NCBI GenBank assembly: GCA_004293905.1
Contig: RDZE01000025.1
Location: 1 to 64,000, forward strand
Direction of reading: 5' to 3'
Origin: Cytophagales bacterium
GTDB taxonomy: Bacteria > Bacteroidota > Bacteroidia > Cytophagales > Microscillaceae
DNA: 64,000 nt
Below the pieces are notes generated by a model. The model ran no database searches. It had not been told where the DNA came from and was given only the letters and a program-made list of their open reading frames with translations. Of this stretch, positions 1 to 8,466 are shown in pieces. A program made the translations under genes and the position numbers. Every line of letters starts with the position of its first letter. Position 1 is the first letter of the stretch.

Positions 1-612
1 AGCATTTTTTTCAGCCCCTTGGTAGTTGGGTGTTGTCCACGCCTTGTCTTTGTAATAGTACAAATACAAACTATCTTTGTAGGCTACAGGCATCAAAAGA
101 GTTTCGTCTTTTTGTAAAATCAAATCGTAGTGCCAATAGTCGGAATGATGACCCTTTGCTGCTCGCGTGAAGGTGAAGTCTTGAATGCTTGTAAGGTTGT
201 GAGAAACCTCCTCTTTTGTGTATGGTCTTTTACTCCATACTTCTTCGCTTGGTTCTTTTTGAGGATAAAAAGATAGTATTTTCATCTGACTACCTATCTC
301 TATTTCCTTGCCATATATTTCAAGAACGATAAAGTTTTCATGATGTATGTCGTATATTAAATCAGAATAATATGTTGAAATAAGTCCAAAATAATTGTAG
401 GGGAATATTTTTTCTATCTTATTATTTTTGGGCATAAAAGAAAATAAGTGAGCTTCTGGATTTTTCTTGGGATATTTTATTCCATAAACTTGATTGTTGA
501 GTTTGTAAAATTTTTGTGAATATGGTTCTTTTGAAGGTGTAATGCTTACTTGACAAATAGCCTGAATAGGTACTATCATTGATAATGCAAAGAATAAAAT
601 GGAATTTCTCAT
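1..612 (-). CDS. Secreted hypothetical protein, 3' end cut by window edge
   Basis: I do not recognise this protein. Reading the minus strand from the ATG at 610-612 gives 204 open codons that run off the window at base 1, so the C-terminus is missing. The first 20 or so residues (MRNSILFFALSMIVPIQAIC) form a typical Sec signal peptide, so the product is probably exported to the periplasm or outer surface. The rest is soluble-looking, rich in Tyr, Lys and Glu, with no transmembrane segment and no motif I can name. It lies downstream of asnS on the same strand but is separated from it by a strong hairpin terminator, so it probably has its own promoter. A shorter overlapping frame at 422-622 is a shadow of this gene. 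Confidence 0.7.
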   Translation of the reverse strand, partial: MRNSILFFALSMIVPIQAICQVSITPSKEPYSQKFYKLNNQVYGIKYPKKNPEAHLFSFMPKNNKIEKIFPYNYFGLISTYYSDLIYDIHHENFIVLEIYGKEIEIGSQMKILSFYPQKEPSEEVWSKRPYTKEEVSHNLTSIQDFTFTRAAKGHHSDYWHYDLILQKDETLLMPVAYKDSLYLYYYKDKAWTTPNYQGAEKNA

Positions 613-656
613 GGGCAAACATTCATCTGACAGTAAGCAAAATTATTAGTTCCTTG

Positions 657-693
657 AAAAAAAAGCCCATAAAATTCAATAAATTTTATGAGC
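657..693 (-). terminator. Rho-independent terminator of asnS
   Basis: On the minus strand a 12-bp stem with one G-U pair (arms 682-693 and 665-676) encloses a 5-base loop and is followed by eight consecutive T residues (bases 664 down to 657). It lies about 40 bases after the asnS stop codon. Confidence 0.8.
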
Positions 694-731
694 TTCGCAA
701 TTTTGACGATAGAAAAAAAATATGATTAACA

Positions 732-2165
732 CTAAAATTCTGCATTTTTGGGTGTTCGCGGGAAAGGGATAACATCGCGGATATTGCCCATGCCCGTAAC
801 GAAAAGCACTAATCTTTCAAAACCTGCCCCAAAGCCGCTATGATAGGCAGTTCCGAATTGTCTTGTTTCCAAATACCACCAAAGTTGTTCTGTGATGCCC
901 ATTGCATCGGTTCTTTCTTTTAGTTTTTCGTAGTTTTCTTCGCGCTGAGAGCCACCTACTACTTCGCCTATGCCCGGAAACAAAATATCCATTGCCCTTA
1001 CGGTTTTGCCGTCTTCATTTTGTTTCATATAAAAGGCTTTGATTTCTTTGGGGTAATCGCTGATGATGACAGGTTTTTTGAAGTGTTTTTCTACCAGATA
1101 GCGTTCGTGCTCCGATTGCAAATCTATGCCCCATTTTACCTCAAAATTAAATTTTTTCTTCTTATGATAGTTCGAGTTAAGCAATATGTCTATGGCTTCC
1201 GTATAACTAATTCTCTCAAACTCTTGCGCTACAACAAAATTCAGTTTTTCCAAAAGGTTCATCTCGGCTTGTTCTTCTTTCTTTTTGGCTTTGTTTTCTT
1301 TTTCGAAACGCTCATTGAGAAAAGCCAAATCTTCGGCGTTGTTGTCAAGAGCAAATTGGATTACATATTTGAGAAATTTTTCAGCCAAATCCATATTGTC
1401 TTTGATGTCAAAAAAAGCCATTTCAGGTTCTATCATCCAAAATTCGGCTAAGTGACGAGTAGTATTAGAGTTTTCGGCTCTGAACGTAGGACCAAATGTA
1501 TATACTTTTCCCAAGCCCAATGCACCTAATTCTGCTTCTAACTGCCCCGATACGGTAAGGTGAGCTTCTCTGCCAAAGAAATCTTCTTTGAAATTCACCT
1601 TTTTTTCCTCATTCATAGGCGGATTTTCGGCAGGCAAAGTAGACACTCTGAACATTTCGCCCGCGCCTTCAGCATCAGAAGCCGTAATGATAGGCGAATG
1701 CCAATAAAAAAAGCCTTCTTGGTGAAAAAATTGATGCACCGCAAAACCCAAGCTATGTCTGATTCGGAAGATAGCCCCAAAAGTTTGTGTTCTTGAACGC
1801 AGGTGCGCTATGTCGCGCAGGTACTCCATAGAGTGTGCTTTGGGTTGCAGAGGGTATTTTTCGGCATCGGCTTCGCCCAATATATCTATAGTATTGGCTT
1901 GCATCTCGAAGGCTTGTTCTTTGCCTTGTGAAGCTACCAATGTACCTTTTGCAGCAATACAAGCACCCGTAGCAATTCGTTTGATGATGTTTTCATCTGT
2001 ATTCTCCAATGAAAGTACAATTTGAAGATTTTTCAAACAAGAGCCATCATTGAGCATCACAAACACTACTTGCGCACTTTCACGCTTACTTCTTACCCAG
2101 CCTTCAACAATGATTTCTTCTGTCAATGAGGGTTGTGCAAATATTTCTTTGATGTATTTTTTCAT
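732..2165 (-). CDS. asnS: Asparagine--tRNA ligase
   Basis: Cytoplasmic class II aminoacyl-tRNA synthetase that charges tRNA-Asn with asparagine using ATP. The 477-residue length matches the bacterial AsnRS family (about 465-480). Residues 15-110 form the N-terminal OB-fold anticodon-binding domain. Motif 2 of class II enzymes is clear as [12 protein letters not shown] at residues 227-238, and motif 3 as [12 protein letters not shown] near residues 444-455. The spacing and the Asn/Asp-type motif 2 favour AsnRS over AspRS, which is longer and has a bacterial insertion. The charged Lys/Glu-rich stretch near residues 285-300 is a surface insertion. Transcription ends at the hairpin at 657-693. 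A -7 box lies at 2189-2196. Confidence 0.97.
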   Translation of the reverse strand: MKKYIKEIFAQPSLTEEIIVEGWVRSKRESAQVVFVMLNDGSCLKNLQIVLSLENTDENIIKRIATGACIAAKGTLVASQGKEQAFEMQANTIDILGEADAEKYPLQPKAHSMEYLRDIAHLRSRTQTFGAIFRIRHSLGFAVHQFFHQEGFFYWHSPIITASDAEGAGEMFRVSTLPAENPPMNEEKKVNFKEDFFGREAHLTVSGQLEAELGALGLGKVYTFGPTFRAENSNTTRHLAEFWMIEPEMAFFDIKDNMDLAEKFLKYVIQFALDNNAEDLAFLNERFEKENKAKKKEEQAEMNLLEKLNFVVAQEFERISYTEAIDILLNSNYHKKKKFNFEVKWGIDLQSEHERYLVEKHFKKPVIISDYPKEIKAFYMKQNEDGKTVRAMDILFPGIGEVVGGSQREENYEKLKERTDAMGITEQLWWYLETRQFGTAYHSGFGAGFERLVLFVTGMGNIRDVIPFPRTPKNAEF

Positions 2166-2188
2166 ACTTTAAGTTCTTTTTCGCAGTG

Positions 2189-2196
2189 CAAAACTA
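2189..2196 (-). promoter_or_regulatory. Candidate -7 box for asnS (TAGTTTTG)
   Basis: TAGTTTTG on the minus strand matches the Bacteroidota sigma-A -7 consensus TAnnTTTG and sits 24 bases before the asnS ATG. No convincing -33 TTTG is seen at the usual 17-23 base distance, so this is tentative. Confidence 0.35.
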
Positions 2197-2241
2197 AAAA
2201 ATTTTCTTTTAAAAAAAATTTTATCTTACAAAATGAATCTT

Positions 2242-2249
2242 TACTTTTG
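2242..2249 (+). promoter_or_regulatory. Candidate -7 box for the TerB-like gene (TACTTTTG)
   Basis: TACTTTTG matches TAnnTTTG exactly and lies 38 bases before the ATG at 2288. A matching -33 element is not obvious. Confidence 0.4.
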
Positions 2250-2287
2250 TTTGCAATTCTGATATTTTAATCAAAACAAACAAAAAT

Positions 2288-3214
2288 ATGGAAAAACAAT
2301 CATTCCTCAATTATGACGAAAATACGCGTACTGCCTATTTAGTAACATTGGCATCTATAGCTACCGCTGATAAGCAAAATACTGCCGAAGAAGTAGCTTT
2401 CATAGAGCAAATGACTATTGCCGCAGGGCTTTCTGAAGGGAATAGAGCTATTGTTACGAAAGCAGTACAAGATGCAAGCTCTGTAAACTTAAACAATAAT
2501 TTAAACACACTCAAAGGTAGCGATTTGAAATTTGCTATGGTGGCTGATATTCTTAACTTAGCCTATGCCGATAAAAACTTAGATGCCAAAGAAACAGAGC
2601 AAATCAAACAAGTAAATGTTATTTTGGGTATCAACGATGACCAACTCAAAGCACTACAAGAATACGTAAACAAAGCTAATCAAGCTGCGGCAAGCAATGC
2701 AGGCAATGTAGAACTTGACTCAAATGGGCAACCTAAAAACCAAACTACTAACTTTTTAGAAACCTCTGGACTCTCGGCTATGTTTACACAAATGGGTATT
2801 CCTGTTGAGCATTTTAATACAGGCTCTACTATTGGTGCAAAACTCACAAGCACAGCCTTTTTCCTACTAAAAAGCTATGTTTCTGCCAATACACAAGGCA
2901 ATGCTAATACTTTAGGAGAAACCATTGGTAGTTTTATAGGTTCAGTGTTGGGGGGCGGAAATACTCAACAACAAGGACAACAAGGGCAACAAAACCAACA
3001 AGGTGGAGGGTTGCAACAAATGGTAGCGGGCTTTTTCTCAAGCCAAGCAGGTTCGGCTACGATTAATAATGTACTCAACAATGTAGTGAATAATATTTCT
3101 CAAGGCAAAGGAATTGGTAATTTGTCTTCTATTTTAGGGGGAAGCAATGCCCAACAAGGACAACAGCAACAAGGATTGAATTTACAGAATGTACTATCAA
3201 TGTTGATGAAATAA
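2288..3214 (+). CDS. TerB-like protein with Gln/Gly-rich C-terminal region
   Basis: Residues 1-130 look like the all-helical TerB fold of the tellurite-resistance/COG3793 superfamily. Two ADK-type acidic signatures, ATADKQNTAEE near 25-36 and AYADKNLDAKE near 92-102, are where this fold normally binds metal. After a linker, residues 150-225 are hydrophobic and Gly/Ser-rich, then come low-complexity Gln/Gly stretches near 227-240 and 288-296, ending in a short amphipathic tail. No signal peptide is visible, so it is probably cytoplasmic. TerB domains are known in stress and membrane-linked complexes, but no other ter gene is nearby and no tellurite role is claimed. A hairpin terminator follows directly, so it is probably monocistronic. 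Confidence 0.75.
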   Translation: MEKQSFLNYDENTRTAYLVTLASIATADKQNTAEEVAFIEQMTIAAGLSEGNRAIVTKAVQDASSVNLNNNLNTLKGSDLKFAMVADILNLAYADKNLDAKETEQIKQVNVILGINDDQLKALQEYVNKANQAAASNAGNVELDSNGQPKNQTTNFLETSGLSAMFTQMGIPVEHFNTGSTIGAKLTSTAFFLLKSYVSANTQGNANTLGETIGSFIGSVLGGGNTQQQGQQGQQNQQGGGLQQMVAGFFSSQAGSATINNVLNNVVNNISQGKGIGNLSSILGGSNAQQGQQQQGLNLQNVLSMLMK

Positions 3215-3221
3215 ATCTCAT

Positions 3222-3262
3222 TACTCCTATGTGTTTTTACAAATGCGTAGGAGTATTTTTTT
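3222..3262 (+). terminator. Terminator after the TerB-like gene
   Basis: A 10-bp stem with one G-U pair (3222-3231 with 3246-3255) is followed by seven T residues at 3256-3262, eight bases after the TerB-like stop codon. It overlaps the upstream ATG of the next frame at 3231, which argues that the next gene starts at 3276 instead. Confidence 0.85.
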
Positions 3263-3275
3263 AGTTAATTTTTTT

Positions 3276-3824
3276 ATGAACAATACCAATCAAAAAAACA
3301 TCAAAATAACCACCAAAGCCAAAAAGAGTTGGATATCGGCTATCATGTTTATGTTCTTTGCGCTTATTCCTTCTCTTATCATTTTTGGGCATATCTATGT
3401 CGCTTGGACTACCTACAGCCTTAGTCAGGAACTCAAAAATGAAGGCATCAAAACCAAAGCCATCATCAGCCAAGTGTACTATGAGATGAAAGAGGATAAG
3501 AAAAAAAGAAAAACCTACACCTATTATTCTGAATGGCTTATTAACAAAAAAGATACCATCAAAAAACAACTTATGGATAGCACCACTTATCTTAAGTTTC
3601 AACAACGATTAGGAGAGGAAGTAGAAATAACACACCTCAAAGACAATAGTGCCATATTTATGCTCAAAAGTGAAATACAACAGAGTGCCTCACTGTATGA
3701 AATGATTAATTTTTATTTGATTTTGCCCATGCTGGTAATGTTTTTGATATGTATAGTCGGGATATTTATATCCTTAGGAATGCTTAACATAGGCGATAGT
3801 GCTCCTACAGCAACATTGCCATAG
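3276..3824 (+). CDS. DUF3592-like membrane protein
   Basis: A protein of 182 residues when started at the ATG at 3276. The frame stays open back to an ATG at 3231, but that codon lies inside the preceding terminator hairpin, so I reject it. Two transmembrane helices are visible, one near residues 20-45 and one near residues 150-170. Between them is a hydrophilic region with a Lys-rich strand followed by Tyr-rich sequence and a small beta domain. This helix/beta-domain/helix layout is typical of DUF3592 proteins, whose function is unknown. The TPR/LemA-like gene follows 44 bases later on the same strand and may be cotranscribed. Confidence 0.6.
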   Translation: MNNTNQKNIKITTKAKKSWISAIMFMFFALIPSLIIFGHIYVAWTTYSLSQELKNEGIKTKAIISQVYYEMKEDKKKRKTYTYYSEWLINKKDTIKKQLMDSTTYLKFQQRLGEEVEITHLKDNSAIFMLKSEIQQSASLYEMINFYLILPMLVMFLICIVGIFISLGMLNIGDSAPTATLP

Positions 3825-3868
3825 CCAAAAGCGTATTATCAAATAAATATCATTTAAACTTTTTCATT

Positions 3869-4828
3869 ATGGACAATCACTCCGATAAAGCACTTGAGGC
3901 TTATATCAATAAAATGCTTACTACGCAACAAAATTATGCGGAAAAGCCTCTTAACTCCCAAGAACTCAAACAAATAGCACTTGATATAGGCTTATCAGAA
4001 GAAGAATGGATAGCAACACAAACACAGCAAAAAGAACATATCAAAGCGGCTTCATGGCTTATGCAATCCCAAAATTATAATGATGCATTGCAAAGTTATC
4101 GCCAAGCCTTTGCGCTAAACCCTTACGACATTAATAGTATCTATGGATTGGCTTGGGCAAATGCTAAAATATGGGAAAATACCCAAAATAAAAATCATAA
4201 AAGAGAAGCAGAAGAATACCTCGTAAGAGCCTTACAGATAAGCCCTACACATTTGCCTTCGCTTCAACTACAAACATCTCTTACGCAAAAAAAGAAAGAG
4301 AATGAAACACTCAGCCAAAAAAGTAAATTGAGAGGGTTGATTGCTTTTGCAAGTGTTGTTGCTCTTTTATTCATATCAGGTTTTTATTTTAACCAAACCA
4401 TTCAGGCGAAAAAAGAAGAGATAAAAGCGGCGCAAAACCAAATAGAAAATATAGGACAACGAAGGGCGGATGTAATTCGCACCATTGCCTCACGAAATGC
4501 TTTAACCAATGCAGAAGAACAGAAACTCATTGCTGAAATTACAAAGCTAAACCAAGCCATAGAAACTCAAAAGCAAAATACTAAAGATTTGCAAACACGC
4601 CTAAAAGATGAAACGTATTTAGAAAAACAAAAACAACTCTCATCACTTATCGCAAAATACAAAGAAATAACCCAACAAAAAGAAACGTTACCCGAAATCA
4701 TAGGGGCGGAAAATAGATGGAGTGTGGAAAAGAAAAAATACAACCAAATAATAAAGGAATACAATATCTATATCAAACAATTTCCGATGAGTTTATTTGG
4801 GTATGCTGAAGAAAATTATTTGCCCTAA
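3869..4828 (+). CDS. TPR protein with LemA-like C-terminal half
   Basis: The 319-residue protein has three parts. Residues 1-55 are helical. Residues 56-135 contain two or three TPR-like units (for example AASWLMQSQNYNDALQSYRQ then YLVRALQISPTHLPSL). One transmembrane helix lies at 156-174, followed by a long coiled-coil region. The region after the helix resembles LemA: QNQIENIGQRRADVIRTI at 189-206 sits where LemA has its RR-DLIPNLV signature, and ENRWSVEKKKYNQIIKEY at 281-298 followed by an FP motif matches the LemA C-terminal ARxxYNxxVxxYNxxIxxFP pattern. LemA proteins are envelope proteins of unsettled function. The gene overlaps the convergent barrel gene by four bases at the stop codons. 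Confidence 0.65.
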   Translation: MDNHSDKALEAYINKMLTTQQNYAEKPLNSQELKQIALDIGLSEEEWIATQTQQKEHIKAASWLMQSQNYNDALQSYRQAFALNPYDINSIYGLAWANAKIWENTQNKNHKREAEEYLVRALQISPTHLPSLQLQTSLTQKKKENETLSQKSKLRGLIAFASVVALLFISGFYFNQTIQAKKEEIKAAQNQIENIGQRRADVIRTIASRNALTNAEEQKLIAEITKLNQAIETQKQNTKDLQTRLKDETYLEKQKQLSSLIAKYKEITQQKETLPEIIGAENRWSVEKKKYNQIIKEYNIYIKQFPMSLFGYAEENYLP

Positions 4829-5709
4829 ATTCCTCTTTTTTTCTTGTTGAGCGTAAAAACACGGGAAACATTAAAGCCAAAGTAAATATCACCTCTTTCC
4901 CAACTTCCATCGGTACGTGCTAAATAATAAGACTCGATCATTCCTTGCGAGTTAGTACAATGCAATTGGAATACGTGTCCACCTGTTTCTATATCAACAC
5001 CTACAGAAAATGAGTCATAGAAATTATCAGCCGTATAACCCGGTAAAGTGTAATTATACTCTGCGGTAATAGCTACTCGCTTACTGATTTTGTACCTGCC
5101 TGCTAAACTTAAAAAATAGACATCATTTGCTTCTGCTTTAGTTTCTACAAAGTTGCGATGCACCAATGTAGGTACAAATTGCAATGATAATTTTTCTGAT
5201 ATTCTTTTTGCCACTAACAACTGATGTATATAACTCAAACGCGCACTTTCTAAATTATTACGATTGGGGTTAGCAAAATTTTGAGATACATAATTGAGGC
5301 TTGATAGCCAAACCATAGAAAAATAGCGATTTGTGATAGTGTATTTCAAAAAACCATCGAATACCTTTTCAAAAGAACTTCTGCCAATGCCAATCATCAA
5401 TTTTTTTGTGATGCCATACTCCAATGCCAAACGGATAGAGGCTTGGTCTAAACCAAAAAAATTATACTCTCCAGAATTGATACGCCCAAAACGATGCGAT
5501 ATTCGGAAATCTAATATTCCTTTGCCTACCTGCTCTACGGAGTGCAAATTAATCACTCGCGTGCTCTTAAAACTTCCTGTTTCATCTTTAATGAGTTCAG
5601 TTTCTTCATCAAGCATATTCAATAAACTGTCAGATTGGGAAAAACTGGCGAAATTGATAGAGAACATAACAATACTTGCCAATAGTAATTCTTTTTTCAT
5701 AGTTATCAT
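4825..5709 (-). CDS. DUF5777-type outer-membrane beta-barrel protein
   Basis: A 294-residue exported protein. The start can be at 5709 or at the second ATG at 5700 (MKKELLLASIVMFSIN), which begins a better signal peptide. The mature part alternates hydrophobic and polar residues in many short strands with aromatic ends, and contains the pattern GILDFRISHRFGRINSG near residue 65, as in DUF5777 beta-barrel proteins of Bacteroidota. Its location is therefore most likely the outer membrane. The start overlaps the stop of the upstream glycosyltransferase gene by four bases, so it is the last gene of a four-gene operon with a kinase-like and a receiver-like protein. Its specific function is unknown. 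Confidence 0.7.
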   Translation of the reverse strand: MITMKKELLLASIVMFSINFASFSQSDSLLNMLDEETELIKDETGSFKSTRVINLHSVEQVGKGILDFRISHRFGRINSGEYNFFGLDQASIRLALEYGITKKLMIGIGRSSFEKVFDGFLKYTITNRYFSMVWLSSLNYVSQNFANPNRNNLESARLSYIHQLLVAKRISEKLSLQFVPTLVHRNFVETKAEANDVYFLSLAGRYKISKRVAITAEYNYTLPGYTADNFYDSFSVGVDIETGGHVFQLHCTNSQGMIESYYLARTDGSWERGDIYFGFNVSRVFTLNKKKRGI

Positions 5710-7214
5710 CGTATTTTTATAAGGTATAATTGAGGGCTATTACTTGTCATTAATTTTTGCCTTATTTCTAAGGTTTCCTCAAACGAGCGTTTTGTAAAAT
5801 CACAATTCTCTAAATGTAACATCGGTAACATTAAACTTACTTCGCGCCATGTTTTTTCGGGAGGAAGACGTTTGTAACTGTCAAAAATTGGAAAATTTGT
5901 TATTTGATAAAAATCATCTACTAACATATATTGAATATTCTCTTTTTCTGCTACTGTTTTGAGTTCAGCTTCATTTTTAATGCTAATGACTTCAAAATCT
6001 TTGGCAAAAGGCACTAATTGTAAACTGACACTACTATAGATTTTTTTTACATTTTTTTCTTTTAAATACTGAGCAACGTCATCATAGTTGGTATATGCGT
6101 ATTGATAAATATTAATTTGTATTTGGTAAAGATGATAAATCACACTTGAAACAATAATACTATAGAAAAACAAGGCATTTACCATCAATGTTCTCAGGTC
6201 TTTACTACGTCTTAATAGATTTTTTATTTCTGAAAAAGTAATAGTATATAGTAAAACATAAATATAACTCAATCCTCTTGGGGCTTTGGGCAAAATAGCC
6301 ATTTCGAGCATAAGAAGCAAAACTATGAAAAAATACAAGCTATCAGTTTCTGTTTTTTGATAATTAAATATTTTTCGTATATTGAATAAAAAACCTAATA
6401 GCAGCCCTAATAATAAGAGCGGATTTTCATAATAAACAAAATATTTGAGATAAAAGAATAAATCCAGACCTCCCCAACTACCACTATTAGCACTTTTCTG
6501 CAAAAAAGCACCCCAAACTGCTGTATAAGCCCAAATAGGTTTGCCCAAAAAAGTCCCTACAAGACTAAAGAAACAAAAAGGAATGCCAATAATAACAAGG
6601 CTTACTGCAATAGGTTTCCAATAAAAAGTTTCCCATCTTTTTAGTATCATTACCAATGCAATAGGAGGTATTAATAATAGTGTTTTATAATCAATGCAAA
6701 TCAATAAGCCTAAACAAATACTCAAGATATATAAATTTCGCTTGTTGTTATCAGCGAGATAATAATAAAAATGAACCCAAACCCAAGCAAAAAGAAATAC
6801 GCCCAAACCTTCAAAAGAAAGATAACGAGAAGATTGTACTAAAAAAAACGAACTTGCCACAAACAGAAATAATAGCACTTGTGATAGTAGTCTAATTTTG
6901 TTAATGATGCTATAGTGATATATAAAAATTGCAATTCCCAATACATTTAGTAGGGCGTTGAGGTATTCCAAAAAAACATAATCAGGATAAATAGCATAAA
7001 AAAGGCTGTAAAAAGAATGAAATAGGGGGGAGGCATGGTGAAAGAAATTTTGAAAATTACCACTGCATATTTCACGAATAGTAAGCAGATGTTGTGCAGA
7101 ATCATAGTCAAATACGCCTATTTCCGTTAAAAAATTGATGCGTACAAACCACATTAACCCTGATAATATGATTAATATGCTGATATTCAAAGTTTTGCGT
7201 GTCATTTTATCCAA
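5706..7214 (-). CDS. GT39/ArnT-like membrane glycosyltransferase
   Basis: A 502-residue integral membrane protein with about ten hydrophobic helices filling residues 10-370, then a soluble C-terminal domain from about 385. After the first helix the first loop carries FDYDSAQHL at residues 35-43. This acidic pair is placed like the catalytic Asp of GT-C transferases of the PMT/ArnT/GT39 type, which move a sugar from a polyprenyl-phosphate donor to a lipid or protein on the outer side of the inner membrane. Donor and acceptor cannot be read from sequence. The start overlaps the pseudo-receiver gene by eight bases and the end overlaps the beta-barrel gene by four, so translation of the three is probably coupled. 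Confidence 0.65.
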   Translation of the reverse strand: MDKMTRKTLNISILIILSGLMWFVRINFLTEIGVFDYDSAQHLLTIREICSGNFQNFFHHASPLFHSFYSLFYAIYPDYVFLEYLNALLNVLGIAIFIYHYSIINKIRLLSQVLLFLFVASSFFLVQSSRYLSFEGLGVFLFAWVWVHFYYYLADNNKRNLYILSICLGLLICIDYKTLLLIPPIALVMILKRWETFYWKPIAVSLVIIGIPFCFFSLVGTFLGKPIWAYTAVWGAFLQKSANSGSWGGLDLFFYLKYFVYYENPLLLLGLLLGFLFNIRKIFNYQKTETDSLYFFIVLLLMLEMAILPKAPRGLSYIYVLLYTITFSEIKNLLRRSKDLRTLMVNALFFYSIIVSSVIYHLYQIQINIYQYAYTNYDDVAQYLKEKNVKKIYSSVSLQLVPFAKDFEVISIKNEAELKTVAEKENIQYMLVDDFYQITNFPIFDSYKRLPPEKTWREVSLMLPMLHLENCDFTKRSFEETLEIRQKLMTSNSPQLYLIKIR

Positions 7215-8466
7215 TTTTAAATAGATGAAGCCAATCCCCTTTTTTATTCAGTACCATGTCAAAAACCTCTTCTTTAAAAACACTCTCAGCAAGGCTATAA
7301 AAATAATTTTCATTAATAATCAGATTGCCCACAAGTGTACTTTTGTAGGGCATAAGCATATCTCCCCAAATATCATAGACAAAGTTTTTTTGTGCAGTAT
7401 TACCAATTACTAAATTGCCTTTTTGTAACTGAAAACCTAAAGTTTTATGATGTTGCGCAAGGAGTGCTGAAAGTTTACTGATTAGTGTATGATGTGCTAT
7501 TTTGGTGCTCAATAAGAAACTATAAACGTTTTCATAACCTTTTACAAACTCAAATTCTACGCCTTCATTGATACTTTGTTTCAATAATGAAACAACATTA
7601 TCCAATGCTATTTTGTCCTCTTCCGATGTGTAAACAAGTAATGATATAGCATTTTGAAGATATTGGGCTTGGCTATTCGTATCCTCTAACATTATCAATC
7701 GGAGCGATTCTGGCAATAAAGCCACTATAAGATCATTTTGTGCATGAGTGCTTTCAGTTATGGGTTTGTTTTCTTGTAATGCATATAGGTGTTTTTTTAC
7801 ACTTATATCAGTTTGATAATTTTTTAACTGATTTTCTAATCGTTCAATCTTTTCTTTATACTGCTTTATTTTAGATTTGACACCTTTGCCAGAGTATTTG
7901 ATTTTATAGTGAAAAGTATTTTTTGGTACTTTTTCTACTTTTAATTTCTCAATTTTTTCTTTTTCTATTTTTAAATATTCCTTTTCAAATTGAATATTTT
8001 TAAGTTCGGTTTCTATATGTAGTAATTTGTTTTGTATGCTTTTTTCTTGCGCAACCATCTCTTCTGCGTAGTTGTTTTTTAAGGTTCTTTGAGCAGAAGC
8101 CATTAATAAAGAACTTATCTCTGACAATAATTTAGAAGATTGAAGTGGCTTTTCTAACCAAACATTTGCATTTTTTTGTATTATTTCCTCATTGTTTGAT
8201 ATTTCGCTTGCTTCTGCCACTATCATACAAGGTGTAATTTTGATAAGGCGACTCTGCTGCAAAAAATGCAATATATCTTCCAATTCAGGTACTATGGTTT
8301 GCCAATCTATGATGATAATTGAAACGTCTTTTTTTTGGAATATCTCTTTGAAAATGCTTGTTTTATCAGCACTCAAAACATCATAAAATGGGTTTAGAAT
8401 ATTAAATAACACATTTAACTCTTGCGCGTTATTGTTTAATACTAATATGTTGTGTCTTTTGGTCAT
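7207..8466 (-). CDS. Pseudo-receiver domain protein with coiled coil
   Basis: Residues 1-120 have the layout of a response-regulator receiver: a first strand ILVLNNN at 7-13, a third strand ending in the candidate phosphoacceptor Asp54 (IIIIDWQ), and the conserved Lys106 in EKP. The acidic pair that binds Mg in true receivers is replaced by Asn (NNN at 11-13), so normal phosphorylation is doubtful. Residues 125-235 are a long Lys/Glu coiled coil. Residues 245-419 form a C-terminal domain I do not recognise, with no DNA-binding helix-turn-helix visible. It overlaps the kinase-like gene by four bases and the glycosyltransferase by eight, so it probably acts with both. Confidence 0.65.
   Translation of the reverse strand: MTKRHNILVLNNNAQELNVLFNILNPFYDVLSADKTSIFKEIFQKKDVSIIIIDWQTIVPELEDILHFLQQSRLIKITPCMIVAEASEISNNEEIIQKNANVWLEKPLQSSKLLSEISSLLMASAQRTLKNNYAEEMVAQEKSIQNKLLHIETELKNIQFEKEYLKIEKEKIEKLKVEKVPKNTFHYKIKYSGKGVKSKIKQYKEKIERLENQLKNYQTDISVKKHLYALQENKPITESTHAQNDLIVALLPESLRLIMLEDTNSQAQYLQNAISLLVYTSEEDKIALDNVVSLLKQSINEGVEFEFVKGYENVYSFLLSTKIAHHTLISKLSALLAQHHKTLGFQLQKGNLVIGNTAQKNFVYDIWGDMLMPYKSTLVGNLIINENYFYSLAESVFKEEVFDMVLNKKGDWLHLFKIG

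Noticed and set aside
422-622. A 66-residue minus-strand frame near the left edge
   Set aside because: The truncated gene 1-612 in another frame has a perfect signal peptide and stays open to the window edge, so this is its shadow.
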